From Charina bottae (Eukaryota > Chordata > Lepidosauria > Squamata > Charinaidae): a DNA stretch of 64,000 bases. The translations under genes were made by a program, and so were the position numbers. The stretch is taken from positions 10,434,501 through 10,498,500 of the forward strand of contig JALMGJ010000006.1 in assembly GCA_023362775.1 (NCBI GenBank), read 5' to 3'. The notes beneath the pieces were generated by a model that was not told where the DNA came from, made no database searches, and saw nothing but the letters and a program-made list of their open reading frames with translations. Positions 44,564 through 55,492 of the stretch are shown here, piece by piece (position 1 is the first letter of the stretch; every line of letters starts with the position of its first letter).

Positions 44564-45392
44564 CAGAGCTTTCCAAACTGTGTGTCGCAACACGTTAGTG
44601 TGTTGGCTGCAGTGTCTAGGTGTGTCGTGGCAGCTGCTGATGCCTCCAAGCCCTGCCAGGATTCTGCGCAGGTCCTAGTGCCTGCCTTGTGCCTTGCTGC
44701 CTCCAAACCTGCTGTGATTCCGCGCAGGTCCTAGTGCCTGCCTTGTGCCTTGCTGCCTCCAAACCTGCTGTGATTCCGCGCAGGTCCTAGTGCCTGCCTT
44801 GTGCCTTGCTGCCTCCAAACCTGCCCTGCCAGGATTCCGCGCAAGTCCTAGTGCCTGCCTTGTGCCTTGCTGCCTCCAAACCTGCTGTGATTCCGCGCAG
44901 GTCCTAGTGCCTGCCTTGTGCCTTGCTGCCTCCAAACCTGCCCTGCCAGGATTCCGCGCAGGTCCTAGTGCCTGCCTTGTGCCTCCAAACCTGCTGTGAT
45001 TCCGCGCAGGTCCTAGTGCCTGCCTTGTGCCTTGCTGCCTCCAAACCTGCTGTGATTCCTCGCAGGTCCTAGTGCCTGCCTTGTGCCTTGCTGCCTCCAA
45101 ACCTGCTGTGATTCCGCGCAGGTCCTAGTGCCTGCCTTGTGCCTTGCTGCCTCCAACCCTGCTGTGATTCCGCGCAGGTCCTAGTGCCTGCCTTGTGCCT
45201 TGCTGCCTCCAAACCTGCCCTGCCAGGATTCTGCGCAGGTCCTAGTGCCTGCCTTGTGCCTTGCTGCCTCCAAACCTACTGTGATTCCGTGCAGGTCCTA
45301 GTGCCTGCCTTGTGCCCTGCTAGAAGAGTGTGTCGCGAAATAATGCATGTCTAAAAACTGTGTCACCAACATGAAAAGTTTGGAAAGCTCTG
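44564..45392 (+). mobile_element. hAT-type MITE, CAGAGCTTTCC family, copy F (12 units)
   Basis: The element is 829 bp, 3.6 times the length of copy D. A perfect duplication CTATATTC flanks it (44556-44563 and 45393-45400). Both ends are those of the family. The additional length comes wholly from the internal tandem array. Confidence 0.95.
44650..45325 (+). repeat. ~56-bp internal minisatellite, 12 units
   Basis: The core TCCTAGTGCCTGCCTTGTGC occurs 12 times. Units are about 54-62 bp. Longer ones have an added CCCTGCCAG and one (near 44975) lacks part of the GCC run. Most units contain GCTGTGATTCCGCGCAG. Minus-strand open frames across it are artefacts of the repeat. Confidence 0.93.
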
Positions 45393-46126
45393 CTATATTC
45401 CCTTGGAATTTTCCACACCTCCTTCTCCAGGTTCTCTGTGCCACTCAAGGGAAGCCTGGCTAATAGCTCGAGAATCACTGTGTTTGTAGGTAGAGTAAAA
45501 CAGCAACGTGAAAGAGTGATGTTATTCTGCTCCATTCTGTTTCCAATATGGCATGCATTCACTCCATACATAAAAGCAGTGGATTTGTGATATCTTGAAG
45601 TATGTTTTGACAAAGGTAAAAATGTAACATGGAATTTTGTTTTCTAGATCAAAAGCAAAACCTACTAACAGGACTTGAAGATTGTTTTAACATGAAAGCT
45701 ATCTTATTCTTATCCTCAAAGCACCCCAAGAGATAGCCAACCAGCCATTATTCAGTTGGTTACAAAGACTTGCAGATACAGAAAAAGTTTTAGTTTGTTT
45801 TATCTATTTGTACATTGTTATAAAGACATGGTAGACTATCTCCCAAACATATTATGGTGACTTTTAATCCCCATAATTTGCAATATAATGTGGAGGAAAT
45901 GAAAAGACAATTCCTTAGGATAATCTTAGTGTACCTGTTACGTGTCAGTTTGCAGAAAATGTCCAGATGCTATATAATTCAATAAACAATTCAAAGATTT
46001 ATGCAACTAGATACTATATGCCAAAAACAGAGAAAGGCAGTGAGTGAAAAGCTAAAATAGAAACAACACAAATTAAGCAAAACAAATTACAAACAAATTA
46101 AAATAACGTGGGTGGAAGCACCTTAC

Positions 46127-46278
46127 CAGTTTTGGGTGTCAAACTCAAATCTGTATCAGAAGAAGAGGACTGTCGACTGTAGGACTTGGAAGGTGAAAAG
46201 GAATAGATTTGGTTTTTCAGAGGGGTGGAGGGTCCTGATGAATGAGGATTGGGATTGGGATCTTCATGGAAAGGAATC
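46127..46278 (-). CDS. C2CD5: C2CD5 coding exon 7 (Ser-rich linker)
   Basis: This exon has 152 nt: one base completing the split Glu, 50 codons, one base. It encodes IPFHEDPNPNPHSSGPSTPL, then KNQIYSFSPSKSYSRQSSSS and DTDLSLTPKT. It is a disordered, serine- and proline-rich linker with several likely phosphosites. The acceptor is TTCTTCTGGCAG and the donor is G|GTAAGG. The open frame continues 5' of the acceptor for 65 nt to an in-frame ATG (46343), with a second TTTTAG acceptor just before it. An alternative, longer exon or alternative start is therefore possible but unsupported. Confidence 0.96.
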
Positions 46279-46985
46279 CTGCCAGAAGAAGGTGGAAACA
46301 TATTCAGTGATCCTACGTCAAAGGACCGGGCTGATAGCAGCATGATCCTAAAACCAGGATGCGGGCAGGGATGGGACAGGGCCAGTAGTTTACTTGAAGT
46401 GGGAAGCTAGATTAGGACGCCCCCAGGCATTAAAAAAGGTTGTTCACTGCATGACATCGTGGAGGCAGATGGGTATTTTTTGTCAGCGAAACGAAAACCA
46501 CAGCTAAAGCATAAAGCATCAAAAAGCAGGAAAGTAAACCAGAACATAAAACCCATCAAAACCATGGCTGCAAGAATGCAGTATGTTTTTCTGAACCAGA
46601 TTATCACAAAAGAAAACCAAGCGATGGTTGCAGGTTATATATCTGTGCGTTTATGTGCACACAGACACATATCATATATACAGTATATATATACATATAT
46701 ATAAACACGCATATATATTTCCAAGAAAAAAAAATATGTTTCCTTATCCGTGAGCATCGGCAGGGTGCCACAGCTAAAAACAAAGCAGGAAGAGGGGAAT
46801 CATACCCATACATGGTACGCCCAATCTCTGCCACCTTTAGCATTGCCTTACCTGTTTGTCCAGCTTAAGCCTTCTTGCACATGGCCATTTCTGAGCATAC
46901 CTTGATCAAGCCTGAAGCCCGATCAAAATGTGCATTTCTCCCCCTACTACAAGAGAGACACCTGAGATGCAAATGTCATTATTGG

Positions 46986-47014
46986 AGGGGGGGGGGGAAA
47001 GAAGGAAGGAAGGA
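46986..47014. repeat. G-run and (GAAG)n
   Basis: A run of eleven G is followed by GAAGGAAGGAAGGAA. Confidence 0.8.
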
Positions 47015-47488
47015 ACACATATGCACACACTAAAGCCAAAGGAGATCAGAAGATACCCGAGAGGTCTCCTAGTTTCTCTGACTTAGCAGATGAGCATAAA
47101 GGACGTATTTGCAGAAGAAGAACTCTCGGGGAGAAAAGGTACCTGCCTACACTGCCTGCCTGCCTGTCCCTGTGCCTGCCGCCTGTCTCTCCCCAGCTTC
47201 TGAATCTGAGCAGTCTCGTACCAGTGTAGATGAGAGTGGGAACAGACACAGAGAAGTTCTGAGTAAGCCGTGAGCCTGTAGCAGTGTGAATTGGACTGTT
47301 GTGAGTCGAACGGCATCCATGGTTGGGTGGATGAGCCAGCAGAGACCTGAGAGAATTTGCAGCCAAGGTCGAAGGAAAGGAAAAAATACATACAAAGAAA
47401 TGGCAACGTTACATTTAAAAATTATTCTAGGGTGTTCTAGTTACTGGAAGGTTGCGGTTTGCTTGTTTGTTAAGAGCAAGCTCTAAAG

Positions 47489-47904
47489 CAGGGGTGTCAA
47501 ACGTAAGGTCTTTGGGGATTCCCGGTATGGCCCACAGTACTTCTAATAGATTCCACCAAATTCGATCGGGGGTAAGAGGGAAATTGGGAGGCTTCCTGAA
47601 AATTCAATTCACTCATGAAATGGGTCCAGCTTGCCACTTAAGTTAGCTTAACACTTAAGGCAAGGATGCAACCAGTTAATTATCATCACACAGAGAAGAT
47701 GAAGAAAGAAGTTATTAGATAACCACACATAACTTTCCTCCTCCTTCTCAATGATTTACATCAAGAAGAGGAGTTTGGGAGATTGATATTCAGCAAAGTG
47801 CAGCCTAATTGATTTTCAAAATATACGATATATGGACACAGCTTCCAGGAATCTACACAGAGGGGTATGTGCCCTTGTCGACTCATTTGAGTTTTACACC
47901 CCTG
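47489..47904. mobile_element. hAT-type element with CAGGGGTGTCAAAC ends
   Basis: The element is 416 bp with ends CAGGGGTGTCAAACG and GTTTTACACCCCTG. A perfect duplication CTCTAAAG flanks it (47481-47488 and 47905-47912). The body is AT-rich, unlike the GC-rich families above. No frame of note. Confidence 0.9.
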
Positions 47905-49054
47905 CTCTAAAGGATTGAGACAAATCTTACAAAAACAGCTAAGTATTACTTGGTTAAAATATAATTATAATTGTGGCAAAAGTTTAGCTGGAAAGCTAAA
48001 AAAATAGCTCCCGATAATTTTTGAAATCAGAATTCAAAGAAACAAACGGGACCAACTTGATTTTATTTCTAATCAATATAAATGTCTAAGTATGCAAAGT
48101 GAGATCAATGGAAGATCTATACTATTATAAAAACAATGAAATCATGGTATAATTCAAGTAAAACGTAAATAGAATTCTTACACTTATATATGGGTGCCCC
48201 CTTGGACAAAAAAAAAAAAAGATTACTCCTAACCTAAACAGAGACATCTACAACTAGATTTCACTTGGTTAAATTACAATTTGAAAATTTCAGTAAGCAT
48301 GACTAAGATAATCTCATATTGCTTTATAGCCATTTTTCCTCCTTAGATTTCAATAAAAAAGGCAATATAATTGCAAGACATAAAGTAATATATTCTCATT
48401 GGCATTTAACTTTCCCAAACAAAATACTTTCAGATTGGCTCAGTACTATTTCTATTTCTCTGGCTCATTCTAAAAGTTGAACTCCATGAACTGCTACTAA
48501 ACTGGGAGTTGGCCAATTGCCAACTAACTAAAGTGAAAGGGCAGCAAAACTTTATTTGTTCTAAATAAGAGAGAGGAAAGTACTACAGACAGCTGTAAAA
48601 ACCTGATAGCACTCAGTTATGACATATTAGCTGAAGACTTTTTCCTCTTACGTCCATGTGCAGCAACTTCATTCAGAATAAAAATACTAAAAACCGAAGT
48701 CCTGTGGGATTTAATTTTGCAAAATATGTTGCAAAATACAAACATCCTATTGAAGCAATTTAAAAATGAGAAGAGAAAGCACTCTGGAATGTAGAACAGG
48801 CAAATGCCACCACCACTACAAGAATTACATGTAGCTGAGGCATCTGACACACCATACTTTATTCCTACAACATCTGGTCAAAGGGTTCATTTTAATTATT
48901 CAAGTTTCTCAATACAAAACAATTTATCAACATAAAAGGGAGACAGGTGCGTGTATATTTAATCAAAGCAGATAAACAAAAACAGGCAACACAATATGCG
49001 TATGAAAAGAATACACAAAAGAATCTTTCCAGGGAACATTTAACTCATACTTAC

Positions 49055-49253
49055 TCCTTTATTTCCTTGGATGGGGAATTACATGCAGGTAAGAATACGG
49101 GTGTGTTACTTAATTTGTCCAAGGTACAGGCTGTTCCTATGGCTCGGACTACTAGTCCAGATTCTCCCTCCAGATCAAAACACTGCAAGTAGCCAACCAC
49201 CGCATTTCCTCTCATTTCTAGTACCTTTAAGCCGATCTTCCTTTGCAGTTCCC
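49055..49253 (-). CDS. C2CD5: C2CD5 coding exon 6 (GNAVVGY motif)
   Basis: This exon has 199 nt: two bases, 65 codons, two bases. It starts ELQRKIGLKVLEMRGNAVVG, continues through a LEGESGLVVRAIGT strand-rich block and ends ACNSPSKEIK. The acceptor is TTGGTAG and the donor is GA|GTAAGTATG, a near-ideal donor. The GNAVVGY motif recurs as CHAVVGY in the exon at 109-223, which suggests two related alpha/beta modules in the protein. The stretch KLSNTPVF differs from the human KLSSPAAF as I recall it, so the region after the module is less constrained. Confidence 0.96.
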
Positions 49254-49282
49254 CTACCAAAGAAATGCAAATCATTTAACTC

Positions 49283-49335
49283 AAAATTTTATTTATTTAT
49301 CCAACTTCTATCACTGCCCATCTCCCCCCAAAATA
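49283..49335 (-). mobile_element. L2-type LINE tail fragment
   Basis: The minus strand reads GGGGGGAGATGGGCAGTGAT then an AAATAAATAAAA tail. It is a short remnant like that at 4886-4945. Confidence 0.55.
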
Positions 49336-49394
49336 AACATAAAATGATTTTGAATACTGATAATATGAACTTTAATTGAATTGCAGTTAAGATA

Positions 49395-49700
49395 TGAAAA
49401 GAACTTTCCTGACGTTAAGGGCTGTCACCCAGTGAAGTGACATGTTTCCATTCACTGGAAACCTTCAGAGACTGGACATATTGCCATCTGCTCAACATGC
49501 TTTAGCAAATCCTGCACCAAGCAGGAGATTGGACGAGATTAACTCTACAGCAGTGTTTCTCAACCTTGGCAACTTCAAGCTGTGTGGACTTCAACTCCCA
49601 GAATTCCCCAGCCATGAAGTTGAAGTCCACGCAGCTGGAAGTTGCTAAGGTTGAGAAACACTGCTCTATGGTCTCCTCCAACTCTATGATTCTAGGAAAG
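49395..49700 (+). mobile_element. CR1 LINE 3' end
   Basis: CCTGCACCAAGCAGGAGATT, GGACGAGAT and the final CTCCAACTCTATGATTCTA are the usual CR1 3' end of amniotes. A palindromic repeat (49551-49663) splits it just before the last block. Confidence 0.82.
49551..49663. mobile_element. Palindromic CAGTGTTTCTCAACC repeat, copy 3
   Basis: The element is 113 bp from CAGTGTTTCTCAACCTTGGC to CTAAGGTTGAGAAACACTG. Flanks CTCTACAG and CTCTATGG match at 6 of 8. It is self-complementary over most of its length and inserted in the CR1 end. Confidence 0.88.
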
Positions 49701-50077
49701 AAAAACGTTTTCTTCACAGTTTTCTTATGAATTACAAAAATAGGGAATACTCAGCTTGTCAGCTTGCTACATTTCTTTTTTTTTCAAAAACAGCAAAGAC
49801 AAAAATCCTTCAAAATAGGACGGCAAGTTGTTTCATACTTTCAGGTTAAGTCTACCCTTTCTTTTTACTTGAGATTCATAAATCTGATTATGTGCCATGA
49901 AGTCGTTTTTGACTCCTAGCAACCACATAGATTTTATTTATAAGGTTACTGGCACTAAAATACTGCAGCATCCCGAGTGTGTTCTAAATGTCCCTCACTG
50001 TGCCCACTATATTCCCCCACCCTAATTTTATTACATTTGTCTTTCCCTCTTCCTCATATCCTGCCATGCATATATGG

Positions 50078-50200
50078 GGTGGGCAACCTGTATCCTTTCA
50101 CATGTTCTTTCACAGTTCCTATCATTTCTAACCACTGGCCATGATGGCTGAACAGACTGGAGTCAAAGTCCAACTATGTTGGAGAAAAACAGGTTGCCTG
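50078..50200. mobile_element. Degenerate TIR element (GGGCAACCTG type)
   Basis: GGGGTGGGCAACCTGTATCC on the left and ACAGGTTGCCTGTCTCTG on the right are imperfect inverted repeats. The middle has AGTCAAAGTCCAACTATGTT. No clear duplication. Confidence 0.35.
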
Positions 50201-50931
50201 TCTCTGATTTATTTTCTTCTTTCTTTCTCTTAGGGAATCTATTTTTCTTTTAAACAAAAACTTTATCCTTCTCACTTTTGCTATCTGCCCCCCCTTTTGG
50301 CATAGGTGTTAATTATTCATGGACTACTCTCACTAGATTGCAGACATTTCCTGTACCTATACGTGTGTCTGGTTCATTGATTTTCAATGAAGAAGAGATT
50401 TTAAAATATTGTTTTTTTGTTCATCCCCTGGAGTTGCCCCAGATATGCAGAATCCAATTTAATTTGTGGGTTTTCATACTTTTTCATACAGAGAGTTACT
50501 GCTAAATATTATAAAGGAAGCAGATCTGTGCAGAGTTTCTTCACATGGTTTTAAATCCAACTTCCAAAACTTTTAGAACATCGTGAAACAAATTTTAGTC
50601 AGAACCTGTTTAGAATTTAGTGATAAACCCCAGCTCTTTTCCTGTAGCAGCCATAAGTATATATTTTTAAACTATAACTCTCACTACTGAAAGTTTAAAA
50701 GGGGGCACAGAACAATACCAAGAAATCAGAATGAAGTTAAAACTATCTTTCATATATTGGCAATGATCTAAACTTTTCTTTCAGAAGAACATCTGTGTGC
50801 ATATGTGTAAAACTGCTTTATACATGCATATGCCATTAGAAATAAATTAAAGTTTCAGATTGTTCATCAACCCTCAAACATTATATGAAAATAATTTAAT
50901 AAATACTACTTTAACTAATCATACTGTTAAT

Positions 50932-50949
50932 AATAATAATAATAATAAC
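50932..50949. repeat. (TAA)n microsatellite
   Basis: Six TAA units. Confidence 0.8.
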
Positions 50950-51269
50950 TCAAGGCCTCTCTCGCTGGTGGCTGACCATCCAACCTTGGGTAACACTGTC
51001 TTGCCGCTAGCCACCTCACCTTCAGGACTAGGGACTGATGTGGAACTCTACAGAGACCCCAAAAGATTAATTGACCCCAATTGACCTTCCATCATTTATT
51101 GACCACATATTGACCCCCCGACATTTACTGACCCCCTTACAACCCCCAATCATTTATTGACCCCTTGGATAGTCCCATCAACCCTTGAGGGTTGATACTG
51201 ACCACTTTGGGGAACCCTGGCCTACTCACTTTCCCTGGATGGAGATAGCCTGCTCACCTTGTTTCATGT

Positions 51270-51890
51270 TTAGTTTACTACATGGGGCTCCACCTGAGGC
51301 CACTTTTGGGCTTGGTCTGGAAACTGCAGCAGCTGCAGAATACAGTGGCCAAGCTGCAGAATTGGGCAGTAGCCACTTACATGTTTTATCGGTGTTGAAG
51401 CCACTGCATGGCTGGTAATTATTAAGCCAGATTCAAGGTTCTACTTTTGTCATATACAGTTCAAGACAATCTCAGGCTGCGGTATCTGGCAAATCTTCTT
51501 TCCCTGTTCCTTGACCAGGTTGAAGAGGGTCACCTCCAGGATTTTTCCAAGGGCCTTTCCAAGTGGCACCTACTTTCTGGAATGCTCCTCTCACTGCTCT
51601 TCAGAAGCACGTACCGCTACATTTTTTAGGCACCTGCTCATCATTTAAGTGTTCACCCAGGTCTTCCCTGTGGAAATATTTCTTTCCTTTCCTCCCTTAT
51701 GTATATGTTTTTGTATACGCTACTGTAATTCATCGTAATTTATTTTTCTGTATTTTAATATTTTTTATTTGTGCACTAGTTCTAGATGTTCACATAAATG
51801 CATTTTTCAATTTGTATAAAGAATTATTATTTTTTTGCTATGAACTCATGCTTAGCCATCTAGCATTCTGGGGCAAATTTTTAAAATAAA
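51270..51890 (+). mobile_element. Degraded L2-type LINE 3' part
   Basis: With shifts one can follow CTGCAGCAGCTGCAGAATAC, then a YTVQDNLRLRYLANLLSLF-like frame at 51458, then a block around APTFWNAPLTALQKHV that matches the C-terminal APxLWNxLP block of the family (compare 9960). It ends in T-rich sequence. Confidence 0.65.
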
Positions 51891-52434
51891 CAAAGTAGTA
51901 GACCTGGTAATGCCATGATTCCTATTTTAGAACTATGGACTGGATTAGCTTCCAATTGTATGAAAAAAAAATCCATAAAATTAATGGCCAAGGTCAGTTG
52001 TTCACACATTCAGTGCCTAAATTTATCATCCTGTAAAGTGCATTTACATAGTTCAACAATACAAAGTGACCTTTGAAATTCCAACATGCCAGAGACTATG
52101 TGGCTACTTTATAAACTTTAACTACAGTTTCAGATCAGACTAGAAATCACCACAAGTTGTAATCATCTCTGCTTGTAAATTATTGTTGGATTAAGTTATA
52201 TGTTAACGGGTAAAATTACTGTTCGGGTAGTTTTTCTGTAGGCAAATTCTTGGCTCCAAATGAAAAAGCAATTTCATTGCCTTTACAATATCCATTATAC
52301 CTACTACAGTATATGCAAACAAAATATTGTCTCTGTCTTTTTAGGATACAGAAGCTATAACTTGTCCAGTTAGTTTACAGTGTATTAATTAAATAATACA
52401 AACCAAGTCATTAAAAACACACAATTAAAACTAC

Positions 52435-52590
52435 CTGACATTAACGAAATAAGCCTCTGCCTGGCCTCATTTGATGCTCTTGGTGTACGGATTCGGTCTA
52501 TCCATTGATATTCTGGATCTTCATTAACCACAAGCTCTTCTACAAATCCATGAATAATTACAGCTTTATAGCACTTTGGAATAGATGTAG
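52435..52590 (-). CDS. C2CD5: C2CD5 coding exon 5 (Akt-type site)
   Basis: This exon has 156 nt: two bases, 51 codons, one base. It encodes TSIPKCYKAVIIHGFVEELV through DRIRTPRASNEARQRLISLMS, about residues 149-200. The RxRxxS motif in RQRLIS puts a serine at position 197 by the human numbering. That is the reported Akt2 phosphorylation site, and the basophilic context is kept. The acceptor is TTTAACAG and the donor is G|GTAGTT, which is weaker than the other donors of this gene. Confidence 0.95.
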
Positions 52591-53085
52591 CTGTTAAAGA
52601 TAAGGTATGACTTATATTTAATTAGTTAAAATAATCATATTAACACTCTGTAAAGTTTGATTCAAGGAAGCTCCACATCCCTAATATATTTAATACAATC
52701 CCTAATACATTTAAAACAAGAATACTTAAGTTGTATTGTTGTGAAGTTGTGCACCTCTGCCAAAGGTGATGCTTGGAACAGAAGGCAATCAAGGTGGAGT
52801 ATCAGAAGATGATCTTAGAGTGAGAATAGCTTGAATCAAAAGTAACTTCACTAACAACCAGCAAAGGCAGTTATAACAATTGAGAGAGGATCCAATACGC
52901 TACCAGTCAATTCTGGCAGCTATTTTGCACTAATCAGGGTTATCAAAGAACGCATTATATACTACAGTAGAGGAATCTAGTTGGGAATACCAACAGAAAT
53001 CTAAAAGGTCTTAAACTTAAATGGACTGATTTAGTTCACTGGTTCTTTCATTTTTCATATACAAAAAAAATGTTTTTTGACTTAC
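52591..53085 (-). other. C2CD5 intron 4
   Basis: This intron is 495 nt, AT-rich, GT-AG, with no recognisable repeat or gene. Confidence 0.85.
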
Positions 53086-53181
53086 TGCAGAAAAATTTTA
53101 CTCCACATGATGATTGTCTAAAGCGGTTTAAATCATTAAAAAGGTCTACCTTCACCACCACACTGATCTCTCCACGTATAC
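53086..53181 (-). CDS. C2CD5: C2CD5 coding exon 4
   Basis: This exon has 96 nt: two bases completing the split glycine, 31 codons, then one base. It encodes IRGEISVVVKVDLFNDLNRF and then RQSSCGVKFFC, about residues 117-148. The acceptor is CACACCCAG and the donor is A|GTAAGT. The last strand of the C2 domain (GEISVVVKV) passes here into the linker to the next domain. Compared with the human protein as I remember it, there is one substitution (S for N in GEI-S/N-VVV). It lies 495 nt upstream of the next exon, the shortest intron of the set. Confidence 0.95.
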
Positions 53182-54181
53182 CTGGGTGTGAAAAAAATGC
53201 AACAGGATGAGCATTTAAATGAGAACACAGAAAGTGAAATTCCTAACTATCCAGGTTACTTGATGAGAGCCTTATCATTCTAAACCCTGACACAATTCAG
53301 ATATAATTTCAAATAGAAAATAGCTTCTAAAAACATAATAGTAAGTAACTAAATTAACAAAAGGAAAAGCAACATTATAAACCAGGTTATCCTCTATTTG
53401 GAGTGGTGCTCATGACATGGAATTAACTTCTGCTGGAAATTAGTCCCTCTTATGATTTCTTTTGTCCAAAGAACAAAACCTTACCTGTACCTTTTCTTGA
53501 TTTCTTGACCTTATTTTTCAAACTGCCCAATTAATTGTTGGTTTTAATATTTTACCTTTTACCATATTTCTTTTTATGGTATTTATTATGATGTCCAATG
53601 TACACCATTGTGTGTTTTAAAGGAACAATGATATTGAAATACTCTAAATATACAAAATGATAAAAATTAAACAACCTAAGAGACTCGGACACTACAACAG
53701 AAAACTTCTTTCCTCAGCTCTCATTTTTCCCTCCTTTAGATTACAGAAAAACCCAGATAAAGACCTCCAAGTGAAAAGCTAATAACTATGCACCTTTATT
53801 TGGTAAATAGAACTTTACATTCAATATTGTCTTTCAAAATAGCACCAGGATACTTTTTTAACGTGCCATCACTTTGTTTGAGCTTACTGTACAATAGACC
53901 AAGAAGTAAAATCCATGATTTTCCCCTTAATTGCAACTCTGAGATAACTTATAATGCTAACTTATTATTACAACTTTTAGCGGGGGGGAAACTTAAAATG
54001 TATGACCTAAGAAAATGGTTCTCAAAAGAGACACTGAAACTATGGGACATTTAATAAAAAGGAAACAGAAAGCCTTCTAAAGATCTACATCCATTCCTGG
54101 TGCAATGCAAAACATTTTCCTGGCATTTGCTGCTCATGAGACTAGAATCTCCAAAGCCTCTGAAGTAAATGCTATAAATCA

Positions 54182-54250
54182 GTGTTTTTCAAACTTGGCA
54201 ATGTTAAGATGTGTGGACTTCAACTCCCAGAATTCCTCAGCCAGAAAGAA
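54182..54250 (+). mobile_element. Palindromic CAGTGTTTCTCAACC repeat, half copy
   Basis: Only the left half is present (CAGTGTTTTTCAAACTTGGC to CCCAGAATTCCTCAGCCAG). The inverted right half is missing. Confidence 0.75.
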
Positions 54251-54549
54251 GGGGGTGAGATGGAGAAAGTAGGCAAATAGATGCACAGATAACCAATTTG
54301 CAGAATGCTGTGATACAACTAACGCAACCGCTGGGGCAGAATTTGCCTCAACCTGCGGCAGCACAACGGTTGGCAGCTCAGCCAATGCTCCTGCTTTCCC
54401 ATGGGAGCTTCCCAGAGAAGTTAGGGAGAGTCCCTTCTGAGCCTCTTTCTCCTCCCATTATGCAGCTGCAGGCTATGCCCTTTCTTCTTTGACCATTCCG
54501 TAGGCAGCATCTCTTTGCCCTGTTTCTCAATGTCTTTCTCACATACCGT

Positions 54550-54749
54550 TACATCAAGATGTTGGATTATGACCCAGGAGACCTAGGTTCAAGTCCACCC
54601 TTAGCTATGGAAACTCATTGGGTCAACTCCTCTTTCTCAGTCCAATCTACCTCACAGGGTTGCTACTGGTGGGGATAAAATGAAGGGAGATCCCCACATA
54701 CACTGTGTGGAACACTTGGAGGAAAGGCAGGATATAAATCTAACAGACA
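54550..54749 (+). mobile_element. Third type of tRNA-derived SINE
   Basis: GATTATGACCCAGGAGACCT leads to a B box GGTTCAAGTCC (54586-54596). Then come CAATCTACCTCACAGGGTTG and the tail GGAAAGGCAGGATATAAAT. It differs from the two other SINE types in the window. Confidence 0.75.
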
Positions 54750-54992
54750 TAATACATCCATGATTTATTATTGACTTGCTGTGGCATAAAACACCGTATG
54801 AAAGATGTGAGTAATAGTTTGTGGTAAATTAGAAAGCTGAACATTTGGTGTATTAAAGCTTCTTGGAAACAATTATCCTGGAAATATAAAGCAATCTCAA
54901 CTAATAACTGAAGAATTGGGAGTACAGCAGGAATTTTGTCTGTAGCTGCAGGAACCTCCAAAACTGTGTCCTACTGCAAGCATAACATAAAG

Positions 54993-55492
54993 CAGGGCTT
55001 TCCAAACTTTTGCTGTTGGTGACACACCAATGGCCGGCACACAAAAACCTGGAAGCGCCGCCACTGCGGCACGCAAAAACCGGGAAGCACCGGCGGCAGC
55101 GCTTTTGGGTTGCTGCCGCCGCGGCAGCAGCGGCGTCCTGGAACCTGGAAGCGCTGATGGCCCACTGCCACTGCCCCTTCGAAAGGGCAGGCTCCGGGGA
55201 CCCCGAAAATGCCCTCGGTTCCAGCAGGGAGGCGAAAAGCCTCACTGCGTGTGCACACTGCCAGGCCGCTTCCCTCCGCACAGCTGATTGGCGCAGAGAA
55301 TTTCCACCCCGGCCCCCCCCGCGCCGATCAGCTGTGCAGCAGGGAAGCGGCCCGGCAGCGTGCGCGCACGATTTTCGCCTCCCTGCCGGAACTGAGGACA
55401 TTTTCATCAGCGCTTCCGGGTTGTCACGCGACACACTTGGGGCCCCCAGGCGACACAGTATTGTGTTGCAACACACAGTTTGGAAAGCCCTG
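54993..55492. mobile_element. hAT-type MITE, CAGAGCTTTCC family, copy G (long GC hairpin)
   Basis: The element is 500 bp. A perfect duplication ACATAAAG flanks it (54985-54992 and 55493-55500). Ends are CAGGGCTTTCCAAACTTTTG and AGTTTGGAAAGCCCTG. The GC-rich middle has inverted pieces: GGAAGCGCTGATGG against ATCAGCGCTTCC, and GGAGGCGAAAAGCCTCACTG against CACGATTTTCGCCTCC-like text. No tandem array. Open frames on both strands across it are short and not convincing. Confidence 0.93.

Larger units (their letters stand above)
36599..46126 (-). other. C2CD5 intron 7
   Basis: This intron is 9528 nt. It contains hAT elements at 37905-38136, 40705-40992, 43517-43852 and 44564-45392, a truncated SINE at 40437-40612 and an L1-like remnant at 41611-42960. 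A short segment at 37065-37115, with CAAGTCGTTTTCGACT-like text, recurs at 49883-49930 and is an unidentified dispersed repeat. In 38150-39600, 39950-40430, 43000-43500, 43870-44550 and 45400-46120 no gene is evident. 39634-39942 holds an orphan open frame listed separately. Confidence 0.85.
46279..49054 (-). other. C2CD5 intron 6
   Basis: This intron is 2776 nt. It contains an AT-rich microsatellite (about 46665-46715), a G-run with GAAG repeats (46986-47014) and an old hAT-type element (47489-47904). In 47015-47488 and 47905-49054 I see no gene or repeat. Confidence 0.85.
49254..52434 (-). other. C2CD5 intron 5
   Basis: This intron is 3181 nt. It contains an L2-type tail (49283-49335), a CR1 3' end (49395-49700) interrupted by a palindromic repeat, a TAA microsatellite (50932-50949), a degenerate repeat of TTGACCCC-like units (51050-51190) and an L2 3' part (51270-51890). 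In 49701-50077, 50211-50930 and 51891-52434 I see nothing specific. Confidence 0.85.

Noticed and set aside
44675..45100. Minus-strand 141-codon frame with repeated TRQALGPARN
   Set aside because: It is a translation of the 12-unit minisatellite within the hAT element.
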